IMG/VR virus record: IMGVR_UViG_3300041411_000085
Coordinates: 1-64,000 of that record
From: a virus
DNA length: 64,000 nucleotides
Direction: 5' to 3' (one strand)
Part shown: positions 39,105 to 46,741 of the stretch, piece after piece
Layout: every line of letters starts with the position of its first letter
Numbering within the stretch: the first letter of the stretch is position 1
The notes under the pieces: generated by a model
The model's input: only the letters and a program-made list of their open reading frames with translations
The model's database searches: none
Told to the model about the DNA's origin: nothing
Made by a program: the position numbers and the translations under genes

Positions 39105-39653
39105 TTATTTTCCAACGATTCCTTGCAATTTCTCAGCTTGTTTCTGAAGATCCGCGATTTTTTGCACCAGAATGTCAAGCTGTTTTTGCTCTTCTGACTC
39201 AATTTCTGGAAACTCTACAGAATCTATGACTGTCTTAAATGTAAGCTTAATTTCTTTAGCTGTGTCATGTTTAAGATCAATGCTGTCTGTGTGACAGAAC
39301 GCGCCTCGCTTGTACGGGCTCAGTTTGAGGTAAAGCGAGCTTGTGTAACGTACAGAAGCGTCTTCATGGTGTTGCCACACAAACCCCTGATCAAACAGCC
39401 AGTTCTGCACGAGCCTAGAGATTTCATGAGTTGGTGTGCAGATAAACCACCTATCTTTCTTAATATCAAACACAGCCACATCCTGATTAATAATTTCTAC
39501 ATCACCTTTGTCAAAATAACGGTTTACACCCGGACTACCCACCTCTTTATAATCCCAACTCCCATTCGTATTTTCAACGGCTTCAAAGACCTCACCAACC
39601 TTATCCGCATACCAGTAGCTAGCAAATGTAGCCTTAATCACTTTAACTTTCAT
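39105..39653 (-). CDS. Hypothetical protein, 182 aa
   Basis: N-terminal beta barrel-like part (MKVKVIKATFASYWYADKVG), a middle alpha/beta domain, and a C-terminal coiled coil (LDILVQKIADLQKQAEKL). AGGAGAG upstream. No family recognised. Confidence 0.72.
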   Translation of the reverse strand: MKVKVIKATFASYWYADKVGEVFEAVENTNGSWDYKEVGSPGVNRYFDKGDVEIINQDVAVFDIKKDRWFICTPTHEISRLVQNWLFDQGFVWQHHEDASVRYTSSLYLKLSPYKRGAFCHTDSIDLKHDTAKEIKLTFKTVIDSVEFPEIESEEQKQLDILVQKIADLQKQAEKLQGIVGK

Positions 39654-39699
39654 CTTTCTCTCCTAAACCATTAATTTAAATTATCAAAACACCAGCTAT

Positions 39700-39933
39700 T
39701 TAAAACATCCCAGTTATTTTATGCCACTGTTCTTCTACAAACGCAATGCCTCTGATGTATTCCTTGTCATCCCAAGTCGTATTAATCCACATACTAATGT
39801 GTTCTTCCAAAGCTGTGACACCTAGATTGCAAGCATAGATACAGTCAGAAAGCGCCTCTTGATAACAATCTGATTCTGTCGATTCATTTAAGACAATTTG
39901 CAAGCGTTCTTTTAGTAGATCAAGAGGGTTCAT
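39700..39933 (-). CDS. Hypothetical protein, 77 aa, paralog of the 38.7 kb gene
   Basis: Start at ATG 39933, which overlaps the upstream stop; an ATG 15 nt earlier lacks a ribosome site. Helical and acidic (MNPLDLLKERLQIVLNEST). Shares the ALxDCxxxxNLxVxxLE pattern with the gene at 38711-38974. Confidence 0.66.
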   Translation of the reverse strand: MNPLDLLKERLQIVLNESTESDCYQEALSDCIYACNLGVTALEEHISMWINTTWDDKEYIRGIAFVEEQWHKITGMF

Positions 39934-40090
39934 TTGGTTTGTTCCCATTCGTACTGTTCAAGCATCTGTTGTTGGGTAACTTCAATATGAGAGAGCCACT
40001 TTTCACTCCAAACTTCTTTGTCGGACTCTTCAAGATGATGCTGACATCATGCAACAGATCCATAATGGTTTGCATATCAATGTCGTTCAT
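39930..40090 (-). pseudogene. Frameshifted small gene
   Basis: ATG at 40090 after GAGGAAAC reads MNDIDMQTIMDLLHDV, then drifts into an unlikely frame near 40049. The next frame immediately gives HHLEESDKEVWSEKWLSHIE and ends KWEQTK-like residues in a stop overlapping the next ATG. One missing base near CATGATGTCAG would restore a 53-residue protein. Confidence 0.5.
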
Positions 40091-40131
40091 TCAAGTTTCC
40101 TCAATTTCCATCCGTTTAACAATCTACCCAA

Positions 40132-40160
40132 ACAATACCCCAATTTCCCTCACAAAACAA
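40132..40160 (-). promoter_or_regulatory. Weak promoter candidate
   Basis: Minus-strand TTGTTT (40155-40160), 17-nt spacer, TATTGT (40132-40137) in the 150-nt gap before the frameshifted gene. Confidence 0.35.
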
Positions 40161-40241
40161 CCCTTTCATGCGGCTTTTTCGTATGTTTAAGCCACGTTAG
40201 GGCTTAGTTGGTACAGCACTAGGCTGAGCGATATAGTCTGT

Positions 40242-40556
40242 TTAATTCCACTCCAAAACACTATTCTTCAATGTCTGCATCAATTCTTTATAATCCATCT
40301 CACCGGGCTGTTGAAATTTCTTCAAGGATTCTTCCAACCACAAAGCTTCCACACCATCACATTCTATGAAATCCACAAGAGGGGTGTCTAGAATGTAGGC
40401 GTGTCCTTCATTTGTGTAGATTGTTTGCCCTGTAAGTCTACACACAAAATCTTCGTTAACTTCGATAATGGCTTCGATAATATAACAGCCATTGTGTTCC
40501 GATAAGAGTTTACTTTGGAGGATTACTTTTTCGCCTATGCTGAAGAGGTGGTTCAT
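40242..40556 (-). CDS. Hypothetical protein, 104 aa
   Basis: Begins MNHLFSIGEKVILQSKLL, a barrel-like start seen in small phage proteins, then strands (CYIIEAIIEVNEDFVCRL) and a terminal helix. ATG overlaps the preceding stop. Confidence 0.72.
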   Translation of the reverse strand: MNHLFSIGEKVILQSKLLSEHNGCYIIEAIIEVNEDFVCRLTGQTIYTNEGHAYILDTPLVDFIECDGVEALWLEESLKKFQQPGEMDYKELMQTLKNSVLEWN

Positions 40557-40738
40557 GATTTATCCTCTTTAGTGAGCACCCGTTGACTTACGTTGGATAT
40601 CAGGTATCCGCTCAATATAGTCATAGTAAGAATCTGGAAATTCTCAACAGGAAGCTTGCCGATGTACAGGAATAGAAACAAGAGCATCTGCACAACGGCA
40701 GATAGCAGAAACTTCCTAGAAATGTATTTGATATTCAT
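40553..40738 (-). CDS. Membrane protein, 61 aa
   Basis: Two hydrophobic stretches (LLSAVVQMLLFLFLYIG and ILTMTILSGYLISNV). ATG at 40738 overlaps the upstream stop; longer starts lie inside the previous gene. Inner membrane, unknown function. Confidence 0.68.
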   Translation of the reverse strand: MNIKYISRKFLLSAVVQMLLFLFLYIGKLPVENFQILTMTILSGYLISNVSQRVLTKEDKS

Positions 40739-40974
40739 TATGCAAGTTTCTCCCAATACCAACTAATAAGTTTTGATTCAGACATCGGCTCTGTTTTATC
40801 CAAAAGATCGGTGATTGCTTTCATACACTCCTGCCCATAAAGAAACCTAGCTTGTTTAAGCTCTTCACGGGCAACCACTAATTCAAGTGGGCTGTAATCA
40901 AGAGACGAATCAGCCTCTTTGTATTGCTTTTCTGCATGCTGGAGACGTTCTAGCAGTTCGGTAAGGTGGTTCAT
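40738..40974 (-). CDS. Hypothetical helical protein, 78 aa
   Basis: ATG at 40974 with AAGGG 8 nt upstream. Charged helices (LTELLERLQHAEKQYKEA). Coupled to both neighbours. Confidence 0.68.
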   Translation of the reverse strand: MNHLTELLERLQHAEKQYKEADSSLDYSPLELVVAREELKQARFLYGQECMKAITDLLDKTEPMSESKLISWYWEKLA

Positions 40975-41162
40975 AGGGTACACCCTTGTTGGCTCTCCAG
41001 CTGGTCAATTTTATCCAACAAGGCATGGGCAAGTTTATCACCTACAAGATCAGATGTTCTGGCTGTCCAAGGTTCTCCATTCCTGTACGCCCATAGGATA
41101 TATGTTTCCTCGCAGCGTTCAAGTCTGTATTTACCATCACCAACTTCATAAACCCTTTTCAT
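40971..41162 (-). CDS. Hypothetical protein, 63 aa
   Basis: N-terminal strands (RVYEVGDGKYRLERCEETY) and a C-terminal helix (KLAHALLDKIDQLESQ). Linked by 4-nt overlaps. Unknown. Confidence 0.67.
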   Translation of the reverse strand: MKRVYEVGDGKYRLERCEETYILWAYRNGEPWTARTSDLVGDKLAHALLDKIDQLESQQGCTL

Positions 41163-41314
41163 TTCTGTACCCCAATAATCCTAGTCGTACGAGCTACACA
41201 TTCCCACCCATCAAAATCTAGGAAATGATAACCTGAAGCATTACTCCACACAAGCAGAGTTTTATCTTTAATAGATTGATTTGTGTACTCTTCAAAATCT
41301 TTAATGTTATTCAT
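41159..41314 (-). CDS. Hypothetical protein, 51 aa
   Basis: ATG at 41314 after TGGTGAA, overlapping the upstream gene. Contains LLVWSNASGYHFLDFDGWEC. No family. Confidence 0.6.
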   Translation of the reverse strand: MNNIKDFEEYTNQSIKDKTLLVWSNASGYHFLDFDGWECVARTTRIIGVQK

Positions 41315-41463
41315 TTCACCAAACCCCTTGCAAACTCCATCGCATCACTCACATTTCCAAATGTCTTAGCAGTGTTGTTAAAGATTACTGTCCATTGATT
41401 ATCGCGTTTAAAGGGGAGTACACCAATGGAGTTCATGAGGGCTAGTTCATGTGAGGCATTCAT
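41311..41463 (-). CDS. Hypothetical protein, 50 aa
   Basis: GGAGATATAAA precedes the ATG. Alpha/beta (NQWTVIFNNTAKTFGNV). Overlaps at both ends. Confidence 0.6.
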   Translation of the reverse strand: MNASHELALMNSIGVLPFKRDNQWTVIFNNTAKTFGNVSDAMEFARGLVK

Positions 41464-41681
41464 TTTATATCTCCTTTCATAGCAACATCAATTGCTTTAG
41501 TGATATGAACTTCTGAGGATTCTGTGTTCCCCGTTTCACAGTAAAAGTCTTTCCATGAATCGTTCAGATCTTCCCAAGGAATCAAACAATTCTTAACGAA
41601 AGCTTCCCAGCGTTCAGAGTTTTGAATCTGTTCGTCGGATACTTTGCGACTAACTACAGCCTTTTTCTTAGGTACGCTCAT
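41460..41681 (-). CDS. Hypothetical protein, 73 aa
   Basis: Basic start (MSVPKKKAVVSRKV) and an acidic remainder (PWEDLNDSWKDFYCETG). Not recognised. Confidence 0.67.
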   Translation of the reverse strand: MSVPKKKAVVSRKVSDEQIQNSERWEAFVKNCLIPWEDLNDSWKDFYCETGNTESSEVHITKAIDVAMKGDIK

Positions 41682-41893
41682 GATAGATCCTCAATCTCTT
41701 TTAAGAAGTCTTCTTTGGTCAGTTCATACACATGACCGCCTTTACACAAGGTAAAATCTTCAAAAGATTCTGTGCATTGATAAATCGTATACTCGTCATC
41801 CATAAAGTTAAGGTGTTCAGTGATCCACACCCAAAAGAACCCGTCTGGATATTGTTTGAGGGTAAATCCCTTAGAAATCAATAACTCCTTCAT
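41678..41893 (-). CDS. Hypothetical protein, 71 aa
   Basis: ATG after TAGGAGAGAG. Beta-rich, aromatic (FTLKQYPDGFFWVWITEH) with an acidic helix at the end. First gene after a promoter. Confidence 0.7.
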   Translation of the reverse strand: MKELLISKGFTLKQYPDGFFWVWITEHLNFMDDEYTIYQCTESFEDFTLCKGGHVYELTKEDFLKEIEDLS

Positions 41894-41943
41894 AACACTC
41901 TCTCCTAAATTCCTGTGATGTATTGCTGTCTTTTGATAGCCGT

Positions 41944-41972
41944 ATTGTCTCTGTTTTGGTACGGGCTGTCAA
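41944..41972 (-). promoter_or_regulatory. Promoter for the 40.2-41.9 kb genes
   Basis: Minus-strand TTGACA (41967-41972), 17-nt spacer, GACAAT (41944-41949). The -35 contains the TGA stop codon of the upstream 57-aa gene. Confidence 0.72.
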
Positions 41973-42142
41973 GCGGGTTTTACAGAATTATCTACAAACC
42001 ATTTACAGCCGTCATTGGGACTTTTGCAAGCTACGCACATCACCAAATACGCTTGGTACTTTGGCAGAGATTCCTGTGTGAATCTTGTGCAGGTTGACCG
42101 TCTGTCACAATCTGTTCCGTGGCATTTTACCAGATTTGTCAC
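41969..42142 (-). CDS. Cys-rich small protein, 57 aa
   Basis: GTG start in a GTGA overlap with the previous stop and AAGGAG at 7 nt. Cysteines CHGTDC, STC, CVAC and DGC suggest one or two zinc sites or disulfides. Unknown role. Confidence 0.65.
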   Translation of the reverse strand: MTNLVKCHGTDCDRRSTCTRFTQESLPKYQAYLVMCVACKSPNDGCKWFVDNSVKPA

Positions 42143-42390
42143 ACTCTAACTCCTTCAGGAATCTCACTAAGAAATTGAGGATAGCCCCCATGATACTCAA
42201 CCACATTCTCAGTATAATCTCCATTCACTTCAAAAGACTTAGCCTCTTGGATGTGATGACTATTGATCAAGTCAAAGATGTCATGTGTAGGGATGCTGTG
42301 AGCTTCACAATACAAATCATTATCAAGATATAAACCCTCCCAGTCACCAGAACTACACTTGACTAGCGTGATGTTTTTATGTGTGATCAT
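42139..42390 (-). CDS. Hypothetical protein, 83 aa
   Basis: Strand-rich start (HKNITLVKCSSGDWEGLYLD) then an acidic helical part. Four-nt overlaps on both sides. Not recognised. Confidence 0.68.
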   Translation of the reverse strand: MITHKNITLVKCSSGDWEGLYLDNDLYCEAHSIPTHDIFDLINSHHIQEAKSFEVNGDYTENVVEYHGGYPQFLSEIPEGVRV

Positions 42391-42635
42391 TTTAAGTCCT
42401 CAAATACATTATCTGGCACTATAGGTTTTTCAGTAATCAACACCCGGAAATTATCATCAGACAAATAGCTCCAACCACTACCTTCAATCCACTCGTCCGG
42501 TGCAGTTCCTCGATAATAGTTTTGCACAACAGATTGATAGGGTTGACGAACGGCTGTAGACACCCAACCTTTCCAGACAATCCAACAGTGTCCGTGGAAC
42601 TTTTCAGGAAGCTCGCTTGGTTTAATCCAATTCAC
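42387..42635 (-). CDS. Hypothetical protein, 82 aa
   Basis: GTG start with GGGAG at 7 nt. Begins NWIKPSELPEKFHGHCWIVW, a pattern common in phage proteins of the DUF551-like type (short, Trp-rich); the end is PIVPDNVFEDLK. Function unknown. Confidence 0.68.
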   Translation of the reverse strand: MNWIKPSELPEKFHGHCWIVWKGWVSTAVRQPYQSVVQNYYRGTAPDEWIEGSGWSYLSDDNFRVLITEKPIVPDNVFEDLK

Positions 42636-42788
42636 TGTTCTTCTCCCAAATCAAATTCAAGCGCTTCAATAATATTTGTAATCTCATCTGTCACAGACCA
42701 GTCATATTCCAATTCTTTCTCCAACAAGTGTTTAGCATTTTGGGAGGAGGGTGATAGTGTTGAGAATTGTTTGTTTACGTTGGATCAT
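42632..42788 (-). pseudogene. Frameshifted small gene
   Basis: ATG at 42788 sits behind an excellent AAAGGAGG, but its frame closes after 18 codons. The +1 frame continues as FSTLSPSSQNAKHLLEKEL and runs to a stop overlapping the next gene. Dropping one C at ATGATCC would give a 51-residue protein. Span is 157 nt (3n+1). Confidence 0.5.
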
Positions 42789-42952
42789 ACCCACCCTCCT
42801 TTGATTAACAAATAAGTCCACTTAGTTACCAGTACAGGCCAGAACGCAAACAACTTCAAGGTCCCTAAAGCGGAGATATTAAAGAACATTCGCCCTATGA
42901 TAGCAATGATTGTACCTGTCCATAAATATAATACAACAAATGAAATAGTCAT
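42785..42952 (-). CDS. Membrane protein, 55 aa
   Basis: Hydrophobic helices (SFVVLYLWTGTIIAIIG and KLFAFWPVLVTKWTYLL). Stop overlaps the next ATG. Inner membrane; role unknown. Confidence 0.66.
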   Translation of the reverse strand: MTISFVVLYLWTGTIIAIIGRMFFNISALGTLKLFAFWPVLVTKWTYLLIKGGWV

Positions 42953-43161
42953 TGTTTAAGTTCCGTATCAGGACGTGCTGTCCATTGCCATTCTTTACAG
43001 TTCTCTTGCCAAGCCTCTTCAAACCAATCGTTAGTATTCTCAAGACACGCCCAATACTTCCCATCACCTTCATCTTTGTAGAACCATGCTGCACAGACAA
43101 GTCCTGTAGCCGGTTGATACCATTGTGCTTCTTCTGGCGCTTTGTTCCAATCGATATTCAT
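42949..43161 (-). CDS. Hypothetical Trp-rich protein, 70 aa
   Basis: Begins MNIDWNKAPEEAQWYQPA with many Trp and acidic residues, a pattern seen in many phage early proteins. Overlaps both neighbours. Unknown. Confidence 0.68.
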   Translation of the reverse strand: MNIDWNKAPEEAQWYQPATGLVCAAWFYKDEGDGKYWACLENTNDWFEEAWQENCKEWQWTARPDTELKQ

Positions 43162-43544
43162 TTCTCATCTCCTCTCTTACTAAACGTATGCACAACTACA
43201 AGTTTCTCTTCAGAAACACAGTCTACATCATATGCGTAAGGAATCCAATCGATTGCTTCTGGTTCACCATGTTTTCCGCCACCATGCCAGTATGTGAACC
43301 CAACCCAATCACCGTTGGGACACTGAACAGCTACAGCCTCAGATTCATAGTGTCGAGAATAGTCACAAGGGAGTCCTGTAGAAATTCCTGAACAACGAAT
43401 CTCTGACTTAGCATCTTGCAAGCAATCGGCTTCGTCCCAAAAAATTTCAATATCATCTTCAGACATATTTTTAGGAAGCTTAATCTCATCCCATTCAGCT
43501 TGTAGGGCAAGGATTGCGTATTTCAGTTTGTATTCTGGTTTCAT
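43158..43544 (-). CDS. Hypothetical protein, 128 aa
   Basis: N-terminal helix (KLKYAILALQAEWDEI), four Cys in the middle, and WVGFTYWHGGGKHGEPEAI, a segment I recall from conserved phage proteins of unknown function. Overlaps both neighbours. Confidence 0.7.
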   Translation of the reverse strand: MKPEYKLKYAILALQAEWDEIKLPKNMSEDDIEIFWDEADCLQDAKSEIRCSGISTGLPCDYSRHYESEAVAVQCPNGDWVGFTYWHGGGKHGEPEAIDWIPYAYDVDCVSEEKLVVVHTFSKRGDEK

Positions 43545-43831
43545 TTAATATCTCCAGTAATTGGGCCAAACGATTCAAACCCACCAACACCTAAAACACA
43601 GTCGAAGTAATCGCTACCTGTTCCTGTGTATGTTGGTTGTTTCAGTTCATCTAGTCGTTCATGTACACGGTCTAGTAGTTTCTTGAGTGATAGGTTTTCT
43701 CTAACTTGAAGTTCATACGCCTCAAATAGTTCTTCGTAGTCTTCACGTTGATACCACCAACCACTTTGATCAACGTAAGTTCCATAACCATCGCCTACTG
43801 TCCAGCAATCAGCTTTTTCAAGTTGTTTCAT
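43541..43831 (-). CDS. Hypothetical protein, 96 aa
   Basis: Aromatic start, then a coiled-coil (QVRENLSLKKLLDRVHERL), Gly-rich end. Unknown. Confidence 0.68.
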   Translation of the reverse strand: MKQLEKADCWTVGDGYGTYVDQSGWWYQREDYEELFEAYELQVRENLSLKKLLDRVHERLDELKQPTYTGTGSDYFDCVLGVGGFESFGPITGDIK

Positions 43832-44040
43832 TCTCCAAACCCCCGAAATTCATTAACCAAAACATAACATTTACCGGTTCCCGACACGTCGCTTTTCTCC
43901 ACACCAATCACGCAGACATGCATCCCCTTACCTAGATCATCAGGACACTTTCCAACACGAATCACTAGCTCTTTTCCCGCCAAGTCTTCCCATTTGAAGA
44001 TTGATTTATCTAGGGTGTCTTTGGTGAATAGTGATGTCAT
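43828..44040 (-). CDS. Hypothetical protein, 70 aa
   Basis: Beta-rich (GKELVIRVGKCPDDLGKG, KCYVLVNEFRGFGE). Shares one base with the upstream stop. Unknown. Confidence 0.67.
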   Translation of the reverse strand: MTSLFTKDTLDKSIFKWEDLAGKELVIRVGKCPDDLGKGMHVCVIGVEKSDVSGTGKCYVLVNEFRGFGE

Positions 44041-44297
44041 CAGAAAACATCCTCTTCCTCATAAACCACGTTGATTCCTTTACCATACTCCTTGTAGTAA
44101 CCTTTCGGGCATTTGGAATATGAATATTCTTTCCAGTCTGTAATGGTTAGCACACGCTCAGGGTAGGCTTCAATTGTAAACTTATTTCCTTCACGAATAC
44201 CATACCAAGCACCATTGCAAACGTAATACTTGCCTGTTGATTGCTCAATTACACATAGCAGATTAGCTTCCTTTGAAAACATATAAACGTCTTTCAT
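44040..44297 (-). CDS. Hypothetical protein, 85 aa
   Basis: Strand-rich and Tyr-rich (QSTGKYYVCNGAWYGIREG). Overlaps at both ends with 1-4 nt. No family. Confidence 0.68.
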   Translation of the reverse strand: MKDVYMFSKEANLLCVIEQSTGKYYVCNGAWYGIREGNKFTIEAYPERVLTITDWKEYSYSKCPKGYYKEYGKGINVVYEEEDVF

Positions 44298-44506
44298 TTA
44301 ATCCTCTCCTTAGCAACCCAGACAAGTATCTCCACAGCCATCTCCTGTTGATCACTAAACTCATAGCTTCCGAAGTATTTGTAAGCTGTCTGCTCAATAG
44401 TCCATTGTATCTCTTCCGTAGTGAAGTGTATAGCACCCTTTTGCTCAGCACTCCAAGATGTACGTTCCATGTAGAATTGATTGTATGTCCAAGTGTCGAA
44501 TATCAT
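44294..44506 (-). CDS. Hypothetical protein, 70 aa
   Basis: Aromatic start (MIFDTWTYNQFYMERTSW) and a helical end (QQEMAVEILVWVAKERIK). AAGGAG upstream. Unknown. Confidence 0.67.
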   Translation of the reverse strand: MIFDTWTYNQFYMERTSWSAEQKGAIHFTTEEIQWTIEQTAYKYFGSYEFSDQQEMAVEILVWVAKERIK

Positions 44507-44627
44507 TCATCTAACTCCTTAACAAACTCTATCAATCGCTGTACATCTTCTCTTGATAGGACTTTACGAGCCAGCCACCAAACACTTCTGCACGTTGGTG
44601 ATAGGCATCAATTTGTTCCCATTCCAT
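44503..44627 (-). pseudogene. Frameshifted small gene
   Basis: ATG at 44627 (TAATG overlap with the previous gene) reads MEWEQIDAYHQRAEVFGGWL and then enters a short dead-end frame. The alternate frame from the same point gives ARKVLSREDVQRLIEFVKEL and ends at an overlap with the next gene. One missing base near GGCTGGCTCG would fuse both into about 42 residues. Confidence 0.48.
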
Positions 44628-44824
44628 TAGATTTGCTCCACTTCAAACTCTGCAATACCACACAGACAACGGCCGATAGATTTTAAGTATTTCTGAATAT
44701 CTTCTAGTGCATTGTCTGCACACCATGAGGATTCAGTCAAATGAAAATCAACCATACTTTCATCAAAATCATCTGGATATTCAATCTCATACTCTACAGT
44801 CATTTTAATCTTAAATTTATTCAT
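44627..44824 (-). CDS. Hypothetical protein, 65 aa
   Basis: ATG at 44824 in a TGATG junction. Strand start (KFKIKMTVEYEIEYPDDF), acidic, then a helix with Cys pair CLC. Unknown. Confidence 0.66.
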   Translation of the reverse strand: MNKFKIKMTVEYEIEYPDDFDESMVDFHLTESSWCADNALEDIQKYLKSIGRCLCGIAEFEVEQI

Positions 44825-45048
44825 CAATACCTCTCCTTAACTCTGTAATAAGGCTTCTTAACTTCCTTCACAGGCATAGCATGCCAACTTGTATCTTCTG
44901 AATATTCATCAACGATGCAGATATCCGGTGCAATACCACCATACGCATCATCCTTTCCAATATACACAACCTCATGACCATCTGAAATGATCTGGTCAAT
45001 GACGAGTTGTTGTCTAGGGTCCATGTCTCCGATTACTGCGATGATCAT
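44824..45048 (-). CDS. Hypothetical Rossmann-like protein, 74 aa
   Basis: ATG at 45048 with GGAGAG upstream. MIIAVIGDMDPRQQLVIDQI, HEVVYIGKDD and DICIVDE look like three strands of a small nucleotide-binding fold. Substrate unknown; it may act on the ends of nucleotide metabolism or merely bind a ligand. Confidence 0.66.
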   Translation of the reverse strand: MIIAVIGDMDPRQQLVIDQIISDGHEVVYIGKDDAYGGIAPDICIVDEYSEDTSWHAMPVKEVKKPYYRVKERY

Positions 45049-45061
45049 TTTATCTCTCCTT

Positions 45062-46348
45062 TCACGCCAAGATTTTACTTTCTTGGAGCACATTAGCATC
45101 CTTCCAAGACATTTTCAAGGGGATTAATGATGCAATACCAAATTCCTCCCTAAAAGCGTCACCCATAGCATTCTCCAAGAGGCCCACGTCAGACATTCTG
45201 ACCACAAAACTGTCATGGATTGGCAGGATTGGCTTCATTTCATCTACAAATTTCTCAATTACTCGTTGAGCGAGGTACGAATCTGCGTTCTGTAGTGCTA
45301 GCCCAAACGAATCATCCCGGCAATAGCAAGGAATAAAGTCAGGAGTCATACTGTAAATGTGTTCGCGGGCTTTCTTACCAGTGTTTAGGCTCTTATCAAT
45401 GCTCCAACCTTGAGATTTAAATTTAGTAATCTCTTTGTTGATTGCACGATCAGCGCTATCTTCAGTTTTGGAGTTAAACAGAATGTTAATAGACAATTTA
45501 ATCAGTTCACGATGGTCATCATTCTGTAACCGCTCAGGTAGAATATCCATGTACACGTCAAGCGGTAGGTTCTCCATACTGATCTGTTCCATCAAGCTGG
45601 CAAGCCTGTAGTGAAGATTAGAGAAATCAATTTCCACAACCTGTTCACCATTGATAGTGATATCAAGGCGTGCCTTAGTCTTCTTGTGTTTAATCTTCAA
45701 AGCGTCAGAATGAAAGTAACGCCCACCGTGTTCAAAGTCTTTATTAAAGATACGAGAGTAGATGTTAGTCATAACATTACCTTCGCCATCTTTAATATCA
45801 TGCAATTCATTAATACGGTTAAGTTTCTCTACAACCTTACGCGCAGCTTTGATATTCTTATTATCTTGATAGTCAATAGCTTTACCATACTCGTTACGGA
45901 GGATGATTGTTTGAAGGCTGGCATTGTAAGCAGCAATAGCACTCTGAACCTCTTCATCTTTAGAACAAAATTCAGCAACAAAGGCTTCAGATGGTGTGAT
46001 GTAAGACATGATTCTCTTTTCCTTATCTATATGTGCTTTGCCAATGAAATTGTGAATATATCCTATTTCTTCAAGCACTGCAATACATTTCATCAGACGA
46101 TGGGCTGTTATTCCCCGTCTGTCATACTTAGTTTTGATTGGTGAGTGGTTGACCTTATCTCTTGAGTATAGAAGATTCTCATTCTTCTTAATGCAAGCAA
46201 TCAGATTCATAACCACTACACCACTTAATTCCTTATCTACAATAGCTTCTATATGTCTAAGCTTATTAACTACTGACTTAGATAGATTAATACTGTAGGT
46301 AAGCAATCTACTCCTTGTATTCTTCTCTTCTCCTTCCTCTTCTATCAC
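45062..46348 (-). CDS. Polymerase-palm-like protein B (family A-like motifs)
   Basis: 428 residues from a GTG at 46348, chosen because GGAAGGAG lies 7 nt upstream; an ATG at 46381 has no ribosome site and sits at the predicted transcript start. Motifs: RIFNKDFEHGGR (199-210), VVEIDFSNLHYRLA with D241 (very like motif A of family A polymerases), K284 followed by LFN at 290-292, LQNADS (352-357) and LPIHDSFVV with D379 (motif C). All five align with protein A at 10838-12199. No exonuclease domain. Enzymatic activity is inferred, not shown. Confidence 0.7.
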   Translation of the reverse strand: MIEEEGEEKNTRSRLLTYSINLSKSVVNKLRHIEAIVDKELSGVVVMNLIACIKKNENLLYSRDKVNHSPIKTKYDRRGITAHRLMKCIAVLEEIGYIHNFIGKAHIDKEKRIMSYITPSEAFVAEFCSKDEEVQSAIAAYNASLQTIILRNEYGKAIDYQDNKNIKAARKVVEKLNRINELHDIKDGEGNVMTNIYSRIFNKDFEHGGRYFHSDALKIKHKKTKARLDITINGEQVVEIDFSNLHYRLASLMEQISMENLPLDVYMDILPERLQNDDHRELIKLSINILFNSKTEDSADRAINKEITKFKSQGWSIDKSLNTGKKAREHIYSMTPDFIPCYCRDDSFGLALQNADSYLAQRVIEKFVDEMKPILPIHDSFVVRMSDVGLLENAMGDAFREEFGIASLIPLKMSWKDANVLQESKILA

Positions 46349-46390
46349 TATTCTACTCCTTCCTCTTCCTCTTCTGTTCATATAAGTAAT

Positions 46391-46420
46391 TTAGTACTAC
46401 AAAACATAGGTTTGAGTCAA
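46391..46420 (-). promoter_or_regulatory. Promoter for polymerase-like gene B
   Basis: Minus-strand TTGACT (46415-46420), 18-nt spacer, TACTAA (46391-46396). The transcript would start near 46384, leaving a leader of about 36 nt to the GTG at 46348. Confidence 0.55.
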
Positions 46421-46456
46421 TGTTTATAGGGGTTTGAGGCTAAATCCCATGTCACC

Positions 46457-46741
46457 CTAATCCTCAATCCCATCATCAAAATGCCTACGAATCAAATACT
46501 GTCGCCACTCTTCAGACACTTCATAATCCTTCTTTGTGTGGTTGTCAAAGAAATACATAGCCCAACCACTGCTACTAATAATCCCACCTTCTTGGATAGG
46601 TTTACCCCAAGATTCCTCTACATTCAGCACCTCACCTTCAACGTATGTAGATGCAAGATAGCGTGATTTACTAAGGACAACTGAAGAGTATTTCTTTCCT
46701 GAGTGTAAATGTGTAACGTACCAAGCTTTAAGGTTGTTCAT
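46457..46741 (-). CDS. Hypothetical protein, 94 aa
   Basis: ATG at 46741 with GGAG upstream, overlapping the previous stop. Strand-rich start (NNLKAWYVTHLHSGKKYSSV) with charged end. Unknown. Confidence 0.7.
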   Translation of the reverse strand: MNNLKAWYVTHLHSGKKYSSVVLSKSRYLASTYVEGEVLNVEESWGKPIQEGGIISSSGWAMYFFDNHTKKDYEVSEEWRQYLIRRHFDDGIED

